Below are positions 1 through 6,532 of a stretch of 6,537 nucleotides of DNA, one piece after another (position 1 is the first letter of the stretch; each line of letters begins with the position of its first letter). The notes under the pieces are model-generated. The model was not told the DNA's origin. It was given only the letters and a program-made list of their open reading frames with translations, and did not search any database. The stretch comes from JARLFX01 sp036404255 (GTDB lineage Bacteria; Acidobacteriota; Terriglobia; Terriglobales; Acidobacteriaceae), in the NCBI GenBank assembly GCA_036404255.1, contig DASWOP010000144.1, positions 1 to 6,537 of the forward strand. Direction: 5' to 3'. A program made the position numbers and the translations under genes.

Positions 1-1383
1 GTCTTCATGCGCACCAACGCGGGGGAACGCTGGTTCCAGATTGAGACAGCACGCGGTGAGTACAGTCCGACGTTCGGCAATTTATTTCTGCCGGAGACGG
101 GTTGGGTGGCGATGGCGCAAAAATACCACACATCGCTCATCTATACCTTCAATACGGTGCCTGCATGGGCGGTACATGCTCCGGGAAACAGTGCGGCGAA
201 GACTGCTCCATACGATATTGATGCGCATGATGAGGTTTGCGTAGCGCCATTGGCGGGCGTGAAGAGCGCGGATGGGAATTGTATCTGGAAGGAATGGGTG
301 ACGGCGCTGATGCAGAAGAACTGCGGCGTTACTGTGCAGCCGCAGCATCCGTTGAAAGGTGCGTGCCAGATTCGCAACTTCGAGGCGTGGAACGAGTTCA
401 ACGCGGAGAATTTCTGGGACGATAGCATGCAGCACCTGGCAAAGATGGCCAATGACATGGCCGGGATCGTCCGCGTGTACTGCGGTGATTGCCAGGTGAT
501 CGCCGGCTCTACATCCGCGGGAGGAGTGGGCCGCGCAGGTGATGGCCCGAAGGGGTCGGGAAGTTTTGATGTAGCGCTGGGTGAACTGCTGGATGCCTGG
601 CACGCGATATCCCATGCGAACATGCCGGACGTCGTCAGCTTTCATGCGTATCCCTCGCGAACAAATGTGAGTGCTTCGCCATTTCCGGAGACCAACGTCT
701 CGCGTAGCGATCCGAAGTGCGCAGCTGCGGCTGTGCCCAATGTGTATTGCAAGTTTGCCATCGTCGATCAGCCCGCAGCTGTACGGCGCATGCGGGCAGC
801 GCGGCCTTACCTCGCGCCATCCATGCCGATCTGGAATACAGAATCCGGGTGGAATCCAAACCGCACTGTCTTTCACGGAGTGGATTCCGAGGGCTATGCC
901 GATGCTGCTACTGGCATTCTGCGGCAGGCATACATTGCTCGCGAGGCCATTCTGCTGGCCAATGCCGGCGTGGTGGTGAACCTCTGGTATGAGGCCGATC
1001 ATCAATGTTGGGGAACGCTCTACGGATTTGGGTTGCCGAACACTTCGCAAGATATGTCGTCCTGCCCGTACGATCCACCGATACCCAAGGGACTGACGCC
1101 GGCGGGCAGAGCACTGGCCACGCTGCATGGCTGGTTGCACGGGGAGACATTCACCGGCCCGTGCCAGTCCGCAGGGACTGTGTGGTGGTGTTCGCTGGAT
1201 GGGCCTGCGACAGGCAAGGCTATCCTGGCATGGACGACGAAGTGGGATAGCGCGGAATCCGCTGTGGGGCTACCTGCCGCATTCCAATACGCTCACACCC
1301 TGGATGGCGCAACGGCTCAACTCCGTGCCGGAGAGAAGCCGCTGCTGGAGATGCGGCCGCGGCTCTTCAACAACAGTCGATAA
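1..1383 (+). CDS. Clan GH-A glycoside hydrolase, GH39/GH5-like, 5'-truncated by window edge
   Basis: Probably an exported retaining glycosidase acting on a plant or microbial polysaccharide; the substrate cannot be read from the sequence. The frame is open to base 1 and the first visible Met (base 7) falls inside a fold already under way (RTNAGERWFQIE, then a GEYSPTFGNL stretch), so the true start and any signal peptide lie upstream. Numbering from that Met, residues about 1-375 look like a (beta/alpha)8 barrel. EAWNEFN carries the likely acid/base Glu130 (394-396), and PIWNTESGW carries the likely nucleophile Glu279 (841-843). SFHAYPS (211-217) and NLWYEAD (325-331) fit conserved barrel-strand ends. 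Residues about 380-440 look like a small C-terminal beta domain (GPCQSAGTVWWCSL). There are 12 Cys, an even number, which fits an oxidising periplasmic or outside location. The usual WNEP is WNEF here. Resemblance to GH39-like Acidobacteriota proteins is from memory; the exact family is uncertain. Confidence 0.8.
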   Translation, partial: VFMRTNAGERWFQIETARGEYSPTFGNLFLPETGWVAMAQKYHTSLIYTFNTVPAWAVHAPGNSAAKTAPYDIDAHDEVCVAPLAGVKSADGNCIWKEWVTALMQKNCGVTVQPQHPLKGACQIRNFEAWNEFNAENFWDDSMQHLAKMANDMAGIVRVYCGDCQVIAGSTSAGGVGRAGDGPKGSGSFDVALGELLDAWHAISHANMPDVVSFHAYPSRTNVSASPFPETNVSRSDPKCAAAAVPNVYCKFAIVDQPAAVRRMRAARPYLAPSMPIWNTESGWNPNRTVFHGVDSEGYADAATGILRQAYIAREAILLANAGVVVNLWYEADHQCWGTLYGFGLPNTSQDMSSCPYDPPIPKGLTPAGRALATLHGWLHGETFTGPCQSAGTVWWCSLDGPATGKAILAWTTKWDSAESAVGLPAAFQYAHTLDGATAQLRAGEKPLLEMRPRLFNNSR

Positions 1384-1397
1384 ATGCTGCGGACCCA

Positions 1398-1433
1398 AAC
1401 CGTGATAGGTTGAGCCCTTTCCAGGGTGTTTTT
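1398..1433 (+). terminator. Possible weak rho-independent terminator
   Basis: Downstream of the GH-A stop, CCCT (1415-1418) pairs with AGGG (1423-1426) across a TTCC loop, with one more G-U pair possible (1414/1427), followed by TGTTTTTC. A second small hairpin, AACC (1398-1401) with GGTT (1408-1411), precedes it. The stem is short, so termination may be partial and some read-through into the next operon is possible. Confidence 0.35.
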
Positions 1434-1452
1434 CGGGTAGATTCGAAAATAA

Positions 1453-1464
1453 AGTTATCGATAC
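1453..1464. promoter_or_regulatory. Putative LacI-family operator, site 1
   Basis: The 11-bp core AGTTATCGATA (1453-1463) is identical to one at 6438-6448. The palindrome TTATCGATAC (1455-1464) matches perfect dyad symmetry except at its outermost pair and is centred on a CG step, the feature into which LacI-family hinge helices insert. It lies about 80 bp upstream of the hydrolase operon start codon, where a bound repressor would cover the -35 or spacer region of either candidate -10. The LacI-family gene in this window is the natural candidate ligand; that link is inference. Confidence 0.55.
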
Positions 1465-1473
1465 CTGCATCGT

Positions 1474-1490
1474 TATATTTAGGATAGAAT
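1474..1490 (+). promoter_or_regulatory. Candidate -10 elements for the hydrolase operon
   Basis: Two hexamers each match TATAAT at 5 of 6 positions: TATATT (1474-1479) and TAGAAT (1485-1490). Neither has a convincing -35 at 16-18 bp. At that distance TATATT has only AAAGTT-like sequence overlapping operator site 1, and TAGAAT has TACCTG. The promoter may be intrinsically weak or need an activator. The choice matters: starts from TATATT would give a leader holding the whole inverted repeat at 1489-1543, whereas starts from TAGAAT would begin inside its left arm. Confidence 0.35.
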
Positions 1491-1543
1491 GGCATTTCCG
1501 CCCGGCGGCCAGCCTGCGGAGATTGTGCAGGAGGAAATGCCAT
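1489..1543 (+). promoter_or_regulatory. Leader inverted repeat that can bury the RBS and start codon
   Basis: ATGGCATTTCC (1489-1499) and GGAAATGCCAT (1533-1543) are perfect 11-bp inverse complements. Inside them CCTGC (1513-1517) pairs with GCAGG (1527-1531), and GCC/GGC (1500-1502/1507-1509) could form a small side hairpin. In RNA this fold would pair nearly the whole AGGAGG (1529-1534), leaving only A1532 free, and the first two bases of the start codon. It looks like a translational-control leader; the trigger (temperature, ligand, protein or none) cannot be told from sequence. Confidence 0.5.
1529..1534 (+). promoter_or_regulatory. Strong Shine-Dalgarno of the GHL6-like gene
   Basis: AGGAGG is a perfect anti-16S match, 7 nt before the ATG at 1542. 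It fixes that start codon over the out-of-frame ATG at 1537 and the later in-frame Met at residue 18. The site is itself inside the leader fold. Confidence 0.85.
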
Positions 1544-3629
1544 GGATCGCCGCAGATTTATCGCCTCCAGTGCGGTAACGGTTGCAGGAACAATGTGGGC
1601 GATGGATCAACGTAGTGCCACGGCGCACAAGCCTCAGGGTGCATACACCGGCCGTCCAGCCGGGGAGTTGCCATATCGGCAGGTCCATCTTGACTTCCAC
1701 ACCAGTGAGTTGATTTCCGATGTAGCTGTCGATTTTCGCGCGGATGAATTTCTGAAGACGCTGCAAGATGCACATGTGAATTCCATCAACCTGTTCGCCA
1801 AGTGCCATCACGGCTGGGCGTATTACGACACTAAGATTGCGCATAAGCACCCGCATCTGAAGATTGATCTTCTGGGAGAGCAGATTGCCGCGCTGCGTTC
1901 CGCCGGTATCGCGGTCAATTATTACTACTCGCTGGTGTGGGACAATCGCTCGGCGCTTGCGACGCCGGAGTGGCGCGCGCGTGATAAGCGGGGCAACGGA
2001 ATTCTTTCTGGTTACTGGCCGTGGATGTGCATGAATACGCCGTATCTGGACCAGGTACTGGCAGAGAATGCGGAGATACTGGATCGCCTGCAAGTGGACG
2101 GCGGTTGGTGGGACATTTTGATTCAGCCGCCGGAAGGTTGTTACTGCAAGTGGTGTGTGGCAGATCGCAAAGAGCTTGGCTTGAACGACTCTGCCGAAGA
2201 CATCTATCGTCACAACAAACTGGTGGCGCTTAAGGCGGAGAAGGCGCTCTACGGCCTGCTCACGTCAAAACAGCCGCACGCTATTGGGTTTTTCAATAGC
2301 CGCCTGGTAATCGGCATCCGCGATGAACTGCCGTACTATACCGATATGGAGATCGAATCTCTGCCCACGGGCGGCTGGGGATATACACACTTTGAGCACC
2401 GCGCGCGTTATTGCAGAACACTGGGCAAAGAAGTGGTGGGCATGACGGGGCGCTTCCATAAATCGTGGGGAGACTTCGGCGGATTCAAGCCACAGGCTGC
2501 GCTGGATTTTGAGTGCATGAACTTTCTGGCCAACGGCGCCAAGGCCTGCGTGGGCGATCAATTGCACCCGCGGGGCGTGCTGGATCCTTTCACCTACCAG
2601 ATGATCGGCCATGCCTATGCGCCGGTAGCACGGCAGGAGGATATGGTGCGCGGCCTGAAGGGCGTGGCTGACATTGGGGTGGTGTCTACCCTGGCCACCG
2701 CGCCGAGCATGGCCGTGCAGGGGCTACCGCCAGCCGACCAGGGATTCACCAATATGCTGGTGGAACTGCATCAGCAGTTCGATGTACTGGATCTGAATGC
2801 GGACATCAGCCATTACAAGCTGATTATTCTTCCGGATGAGATTCTACCAGTACCGTCGCTGGTGGAGAAGCTGCGTACTTATGTGGCAGCGGGGGGAGCG
2901 CTGCTGGTCAGCTATAAGAGTCTGCTGGATGATAAGAAGAACAAATTTGCGCTCGATCTGGGCGTGGAGTATGAGGGAGCGAGTAAATTCAAAGGCGAGT
3001 ATCTGCTGCCACAGAAGCAAGTATTCCCCGGTGTTGTGCCAGACGCTTATTATCTCTACCAAAGTGGTCTCTCCGTCACTGCAGAAAAGGGTACGCAGAT
3101 GCTGGCCGTTTACGGTCATCCCTATTTCGACCGTTCGCCAGAGCATTGGTGCTCGCATGCGCAGACTCCGTTCTCCCACGCCACGAATGAGCCTGTGATT
3201 ACGCGGTCGGGGAACATCATCTATTGTGCAAATCCATTCTTCCGTTCCTATGCGCTGGATGGGGCACTTGTACAGAAGCAGTTGGTGCAGGACATGATTG
3301 CCATGCTGCTGCCGCGTCCGTTGTTGCGCGCGCCGGGAATACCGTCAACAGCACGGCTGACGTTGATGGAGGCTGAATCCAGCCAGAAACAGCTGGTGCA
3401 GATTCTTTATTCTCCTTATGAGAGGCGCGCGCCTCAGATCGACATCATCGAGGAGCCAGCTACCTTTGTGCGGTCGCGTGTGGAGGTGCGGCGGGCGACG
3501 CGGCCAAAGAGCATCGCGGTACTGGACGGAAAGGGGCGTAGCTCGGTCGCGTCGTTTGAGTATTCTGATGGCTATGTCACTATCAACTTACCCAGCGTGA
3601 CGGGCCAGCTTGCGCTACTTATTACGTAA
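1542..3629 (+). CDS. Tat-exported GHL6/GH42-like glycoside hydrolase with beta-galactosidase trimerisation-like domain
   Basis: Probable exported glycosidase of the poorly characterised GHL6 group (hypothetical glycosyl hydrolase 6), distantly like GH42 beta-galactosidases; substrate unknown. The N-terminus has a twin-arginine signal (RRRFIASS, residues 3-10), a hydrophobic stretch, and an AxA-type site near residue 28, so it should fold before export. Residues about 45-360 form the catalytic barrel: INLFAKCHHGWAYY (82-95), YYYSLVWD (127-134), DGGWWDIL (186-193), the Cys cluster GCYCKWC (C200, C202, C205), and MEIESLPTGGWGY (269-281). Residues about 375-530 resemble the flavodoxin-like GH42 trimerisation domain (DIGVV, YKLIILPDE, AAGGALLVSY); about 600-695 is a beta-rich tail. 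The Cys pattern recalls the zinc site of GH42. Asp191 sits 9 residues before C200, where GH42 has its acid/base Glu; Glu270 or Glu272 may be the nucleophile. It precedes the GH43 gene by 13 bp. Confidence 0.8.
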   Translation: MDRRRFIASSAVTVAGTMWAMDQRSATAHKPQGAYTGRPAGELPYRQVHLDFHTSELISDVAVDFRADEFLKTLQDAHVNSINLFAKCHHGWAYYDTKIAHKHPHLKIDLLGEQIAALRSAGIAVNYYYSLVWDNRSALATPEWRARDKRGNGILSGYWPWMCMNTPYLDQVLAENAEILDRLQVDGGWWDILIQPPEGCYCKWCVADRKELGLNDSAEDIYRHNKLVALKAEKALYGLLTSKQPHAIGFFNSRLVIGIRDELPYYTDMEIESLPTGGWGYTHFEHRARYCRTLGKEVVGMTGRFHKSWGDFGGFKPQAALDFECMNFLANGAKACVGDQLHPRGVLDPFTYQMIGHAYAPVARQEDMVRGLKGVADIGVVSTLATAPSMAVQGLPPADQGFTNMLVELHQQFDVLDLNADISHYKLIILPDEILPVPSLVEKLRTYVAAGGALLVSYKSLLDDKKNKFALDLGVEYEGASKFKGEYLLPQKQVFPGVVPDAYYLYQSGLSVTAEKGTQMLAVYGHPYFDRSPEHWCSHAQTPFSHATNEPVITRSGNIIYCANPFFRSYALDGALVQKQLVQDMIAMLLPRPLLRAPGIPSTARLTLMEAESSQKQLVQILYSPYERRAPQIDIIEEPATFVRSRVEVRRATRPKSIAVLDGKGRSSVASFEYSDGYVTINLPSVTGQLALLIT

Positions 3630-3642
3630 GGGATAGCAGGGG
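3628..3642 (+). promoter_or_regulatory. Ribosome-binding region of the GH43 gene
   Basis: AAGGGA (3628-3633) overlaps the upstream stop codon and lies 9 nt before ATG 3643. AGGGG (3638-3642) lies 9 nt before the in-frame ATG at 3652. Either start leaves the signal peptide intact, so the first residues (MMR) are uncertain. The closeness to the upstream stop suggests translational coupling. Confidence 0.55.
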
Positions 3643-5256
3643 ATGATGCGGATGAACAGGATGCGTGATTGGGCGGACGGGGTGCTGTGCTGCATTGTGC
3701 TGGCAGCCGCGACTTCGCTGCATGCACAGGTCTATCAGAACCCGGTGATTCGCGGTATGAATCCCGACCCTTCCATCGTTCGTGTTGGGCCGGACTACTA
3801 CCTGGTAACCAGCTCGTTTGAATACTTTCCCGGGTGCCCGGTCTATCACAGCGTGGATCTTGTTCACTGGCAGCGCATTGGTTACGCGTTGTCACGCGCC
3901 AGTCAGTATCCGGTAGATAAAGCCGGTGCCCATCCGTCTCTCTATGCGGCGACCATCCGGTATCACGAAGGAACCTTTTACATCATCACGACCGATGTAC
4001 GCGGCGGCGGCAATTTCTATGTGACGGCAAGCAATCCTGCCGGGCCCTGGAGCGATCCGGTGTATGTCGAGAAAGGCATGTTCGATCCCAGCCTCTTCTT
4101 CGATGACGACGGTAAAGTGTACTACACACGCCGTGGTCCACGCCCAGCCGAAGGAATCGTTCAGGCAGAGATCGATATCAAGACAGGACATCTGCTTACA
4201 CCGTTGCGTACCATAGCAACGAGTTTTCTTACGCCCGGGGCAGAGGGTCCGCACCTGTACAAGATCGACGGTTGGTACTATCTGGCACTGGCCGAGGGTG
4301 GCAGCCGCTTCCTGCATATGGAGACGGTGGGCCGCAGCCAGTCACCATGGGGACCGTTTGAGGCGTCGCCAACGAATCCGCTGATCGCGCAACATCTTTC
4401 GTGGGACCTGCGTGTACTGAGTGAAGGCCATAGCGATCTAGTGCAGTCGCCGGATGGGCGCTGGTGGGCAGTCTATCTGGCGACACGCCACGATAACTCC
4501 GGTCAGTACAGCCTGGGGCGTGAGACTTATCTGGCGCCGGTGCAGTGGGCAGAGGGGTGGCCGCATGTGGATGCATCTGCTCTGGAGCATCTCACCGTGA
4601 AAGCGGACCTGCCGCCGCAGCATGCATGGCCGCCAGAGTCTGCGCATGATGACTTTGCTCAGCCACGGCTAGGCATGAGTTGGAATCTGCTGGGGCCTCC
4701 GCTGCACCAGAGTTATTCGCTTACGGAGCGACCCGGCTACCTTCGACTGCATGGGCAGGCAGATGGTCTGACGCCATCGTCGGCGACTGCGTTCGTCGTA
4801 AGGCGGCAGACTGAGCGCAAGATCGTGTTCGAAGCGGAGATGGAGTTTGCCCCTGCTCGCAGTAATGAAGAAGCCGGGATCGTGGTGTACATGGCGCCCA
4901 ACTATCACTATGAGATATTCAAGAGCGTACGCGGCGGCCAAGCGGTCATCGTGCTGCGAAAGTCAGCGGGGAATATTCAGCAGGAGAGTGAGCCGGTTGT
5001 GGTGAAAGATGGTCCGCTGCGTTTGAAGATTGTGAGCGACGCAGAAAATTATTCCTTCTACTACAGGACTACGACGAGCGAATGGAAGCTTATTGGCACC
5101 GGAACGGGGCGTTTAATCGCAGCCGAAGTGGCGAATGTGTGGACCGGGGCATACGTTGGCATGTACAGCACGGGAAACGGAAGAGAAAGCACCGCATCGG
5201 CGGATTTTGACTGGGCGGACTACTTGGCGACACAGGATGAGCAGCCCGATCTTTGA
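3643..5256 (+). CDS. Secreted GH43 beta-xylosidase / alpha-L-arabinofuranosidase-type enzyme
   Basis: An inverting exo-glycosidase that most likely releases xylose or arabinose from xylan or arabinoxylan oligosaccharides in the periplasm or outside. A Sec signal peptide (charged MMRMNRMR, hydrophobic VLCCIVLAAA, cleavage near HA/QV, residues 28/29) precedes a five-bladed propeller at about 30-310. The three GH43 carboxylates are visible: base Asp42 in NPDPS, pKa-setting Asp148 in MFDPSLF, and acid Glu201 in EGPHLYK. His263 in SEGHSDLV matches the conserved propeller His. Residues about 335-528 look like the beta-sandwich C-terminal domain of GH43 xylosidases (DDFAQPRLGMSWNLLG at its start, ADFDWADY at its end) that completes the active site in this group. 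Length 537 is normal for the two-domain type. The subfamily, and therefore xylosidase versus arabinofuranosidase, is not resolved. It is second in the operon and converges on lacI with a 19-bp gap. Confidence 0.92.
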   Translation: MMRMNRMRDWADGVLCCIVLAAATSLHAQVYQNPVIRGMNPDPSIVRVGPDYYLVTSSFEYFPGCPVYHSVDLVHWQRIGYALSRASQYPVDKAGAHPSLYAATIRYHEGTFYIITTDVRGGGNFYVTASNPAGPWSDPVYVEKGMFDPSLFFDDDGKVYYTRRGPRPAEGIVQAEIDIKTGHLLTPLRTIATSFLTPGAEGPHLYKIDGWYYLALAEGGSRFLHMETVGRSQSPWGPFEASPTNPLIAQHLSWDLRVLSEGHSDLVQSPDGRWWAVYLATRHDNSGQYSLGRETYLAPVQWAEGWPHVDASALEHLTVKADLPPQHAWPPESAHDDFAQPRLGMSWNLLGPPLHQSYSLTERPGYLRLHGQADGLTPSSATAFVVRRQTERKIVFEAEMEFAPARSNEEAGIVVYMAPNYHYEIFKSVRGGQAVIVLRKSAGNIQQESEPVVVKDGPLRLKIVSDAENYSFYYRTTTSEWKLIGTGTGRLIAAEVANVWTGAYVGMYSTGNGRESTASADFDWADYLATQDEQPDL

Positions 5257-5275
5257 TGGCAGCGAGCTCTGCAGA

Positions 5276-6319
5276 TTATTTTGCAGCAGCCTTCTTTTTT
5301 GATTGCCTCTCAGAGCTCTGGCGCACGATCAGCTTCGGCTTCAATACCAGTTTCCGCGCGGGTGAGGTTTTGCCGGTTTTCTGCAGCAGCAATAACGCTG
5401 CTCGGGCTGTTCTGACGCCCAGCTCCTTTGTATCCTGGTCGATCGTAGAAAGTGGGATGCGCAATGCCCGGCCCAGAGGAATATTCGCGCAACCGATGAG
5501 GGCAACATCCTGAGGGATGCGAAGGCCTGCGGAAAGGATAGCTTCCATAGCTCCTATTGCAAGTGGGTCATTGAACGCAAAGATTCCGTCGAGGCGCGGC
5601 TTCACCGCAAGCAAACGTTGCGTAGCTTCAAATCCGTGCTGAATGCCGCGGGGTCCGCCTTCGAGCGGGGTGACGATGAGATCCTCTTTCAAGGGTAGGC
5701 CGGCCTGCTGCAATGCGGATTTGTAACCTTCAAGACGGCGTCGTCCGGGGCTCATATCCGGGCCGCAGATATGAGCAATGCGCTTGCAGCCAATGTCAAT
5801 CAGATGCTGCGTCGCCATCTTGCCGGCGAGTAGATCTTCTACACCGACGAAGGGCGCTTTCAACTGCGGCACTTCGCGGTCAAAAAGGACGTAGGGAACA
5901 TTACGGCTTTCAATCAGTTTAAATGAGGAGATGTCATCGCCCGAGGTGGCAATAATCATGGCATCGATCCCAAGCGAGAGCAGGTGCTGCACCTCTTTGG
6001 CCTGAATCGCAGAGTCTTCCTTGGTCCAGCAGATGAGCATGAAGTATCCATGCGCGCGCAATTCGTTCGACAGGTGAATCGCCACCTCGGAAAAAAACGA
6101 GGATGCAAGATCGGGCACGATAAATGCCACCAATGAAGTTCGACCCGTCACCAGGCCACGCGCCATCAGGTTTGGAGTGTAATTGAGCTCCTTGACCCGC
6201 TGGAGAACCCGCTCTTTTGTCGCCTTGCCGATGTCGGGATGGTCCCGCAGCACCTTGGAGACGGTGACAACTGAGACATCCAGGTCCCGGGCGATATCTT
6301 TCATCGTGATTGCTGCCAT
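5276..6319 (-). CDS. LacI-family transcriptional regulator
   Basis: A sugar-responsive DNA-binding protein, cytoplasmic and dimeric or tetrameric by family; it probably represses the neighbouring hydrolase genes until an oligosaccharide or monosaccharide binds. The N-terminal helix-turn-helix is MKDIARDLDVSVVTVSKVL (residues 6-24). The positions equivalent to LacI 17, 18 and 22 are Val, Val and Lys. The hinge helix NLMARGL has Leu56, the residue that intercalates at the operator centre. Residues about 62-335 are the periplasmic-binding-protein-like sensor (LVAFIVPDLASSFFSEV, VPYVLFDREV, GIFAFNDPLAIGAMEA, DVALIGCANIPLG, STIDQD). Length 347 is normal, ending in a Lys/Ala-rich tail. The start at 6319 gives the usual spacing before the HTH; Met6 (base 6304) is an alternative. 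No strong Shine-Dalgarno precedes 6319, only GGTAAAG, suggesting low expression. The effector sugar cannot be inferred. Confidence 0.95.
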   Translation of the reverse strand: MAAITMKDIARDLDVSVVTVSKVLRDHPDIGKATKERVLQRVKELNYTPNLMARGLVTGRTSLVAFIVPDLASSFFSEVAIHLSNELRAHGYFMLICWTKEDSAIQAKEVQHLLSLGIDAMIIATSGDDISSFKLIESRNVPYVLFDREVPQLKAPFVGVEDLLAGKMATQHLIDIGCKRIAHICGPDMSPGRRRLEGYKSALQQAGLPLKEDLIVTPLEGGPRGIQHGFEATQRLLAVKPRLDGIFAFNDPLAIGAMEAILSAGLRIPQDVALIGCANIPLGRALRIPLSTIDQDTKELGVRTARAALLLLQKTGKTSPARKLVLKPKLIVRQSSERQSKKKAAAK

Positions 6320-6329
6320 GTATTGACTT

Positions 6330-6350
6330 TACCGCAATATCATGGCGGTA
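6330..6350. promoter_or_regulatory. Inverted repeat just upstream of lacI
   Basis: TACCGC (6330-6335) and GCGGTA (6345-6350) are perfect inverse complements with 9 bp between, starting 10 bp upstream of the lacI start codon. It could be a leader hairpin limiting lacI translation or a protein-binding site. It does not resemble the ATCGAT-type operator, so self-binding by this LacI is not suggested by sequence. Short arms make chance plausible. Confidence 0.3.
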
Positions 6351-6369
6351 GCCTACTCAAGGCGGCTGA

Positions 6370-6387
6370 GAAGTCATCGAAGTCATC
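6370..6387. repeat. Tandem 9-bp direct repeat
   Basis: GAAGTCATC occurs twice in direct succession (6370-6378 and 6379-6387) in the lacI upstream region, followed by TTC. It is noncoding. It may be a small slippage duplication or a pair of half-sites on one helical face (9-bp period). Confidence 0.6.
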
Positions 6388-6437
6388 TTCGCCAAAATTA
6401 CAGGATTTTAGGTGTGAAGGGTATTTTTATGATATTT

Positions 6438-6449
6438 AGTTATCGATAA
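6438..6449. promoter_or_regulatory. Putative LacI-family operator, site 2
   Basis: TTATCGATAA (6440-6449) is a perfect 10-bp palindrome with a central CG step. Together with the two bases before it, it repeats the AGTTATCGATA core found at 1453-1463. It lies between lacI and the rightward promoter, ending 8 bp before that promoter's -35, so it could affect both divergent transcripts. Binding by the adjacent LacI protein is inference from position and symmetry. Confidence 0.6.
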
Positions 6450-6457
6450 AGTTTATG

Positions 6458-6487
6458 TTGACTATTTTGGAATTATTCGCCTACTAT
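6458..6487 (+). promoter_or_regulatory. Sigma70-type promoter for a rightward gene beyond the window
   Basis: TTGACT (6458-6463, 5 of 6 to consensus) is followed after 18 bp by TACTAT (6482-6487, 4 of 6). The surrounding 6391-6490 is clearly AT-richer than the genes. The predicted start is near 6494, about 50 bp downstream of the operator centre. Confidence 0.55.
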
Positions 6488-6532
6488 TCCTGTTCATCGG
6501 GCGGAGATAGCCTGTTCCGGAGCGAGCCGACA

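Noticed and set aside
82..1140. 352-residue open frame on the minus strand
   Set aside because: It lies opposite the GH-A hydrolase, whose catalytic motifs are clear; its translation is Arg/His/Cys-rich with no recognisable domain, as expected for an antisense frame of GC-rich coding DNA.
1479..2213. 244-residue minus-strand open frame spanning the operon leader
   Set aside because: It is antisense to the Tat signal and barrel of the GHL6-like gene, and no domain is recognisable in it.
5269..5286. CTGCA/TGCAG hairpin between the convergent GH43 and lacI ends, considered as a bidirectional terminator
   Set aside because: The stem is only 5 bp with an 8-nt loop, the T-run on the plus strand begins too far away, and there is no T-run on the minus strand.
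5311..5320. Perfect 10-bp palindrome CAGAGCTCTG
   Set aside because: It is inside the lacI coding region near its 3' end, has no CG centre and is not repeated elsewhere in the window; most likely coincidental.
5253..5513. 86-residue plus-strand frame overlapping the GH43 stop codon
   Set aside because: It is antisense to the LacI C-terminal domain, with no good ribosome site and no recognisable sequence; the ATG overlapping TGA is probably chance.
6456..6461. TCAACA as the -35 of a leftward lacI promoter
   Set aside because: The hexamer matches only 4 of 6 and the paired -10 (TAAATA, 6433-6438) only about 3 of 6, so the lacI promoter is left uncalled.
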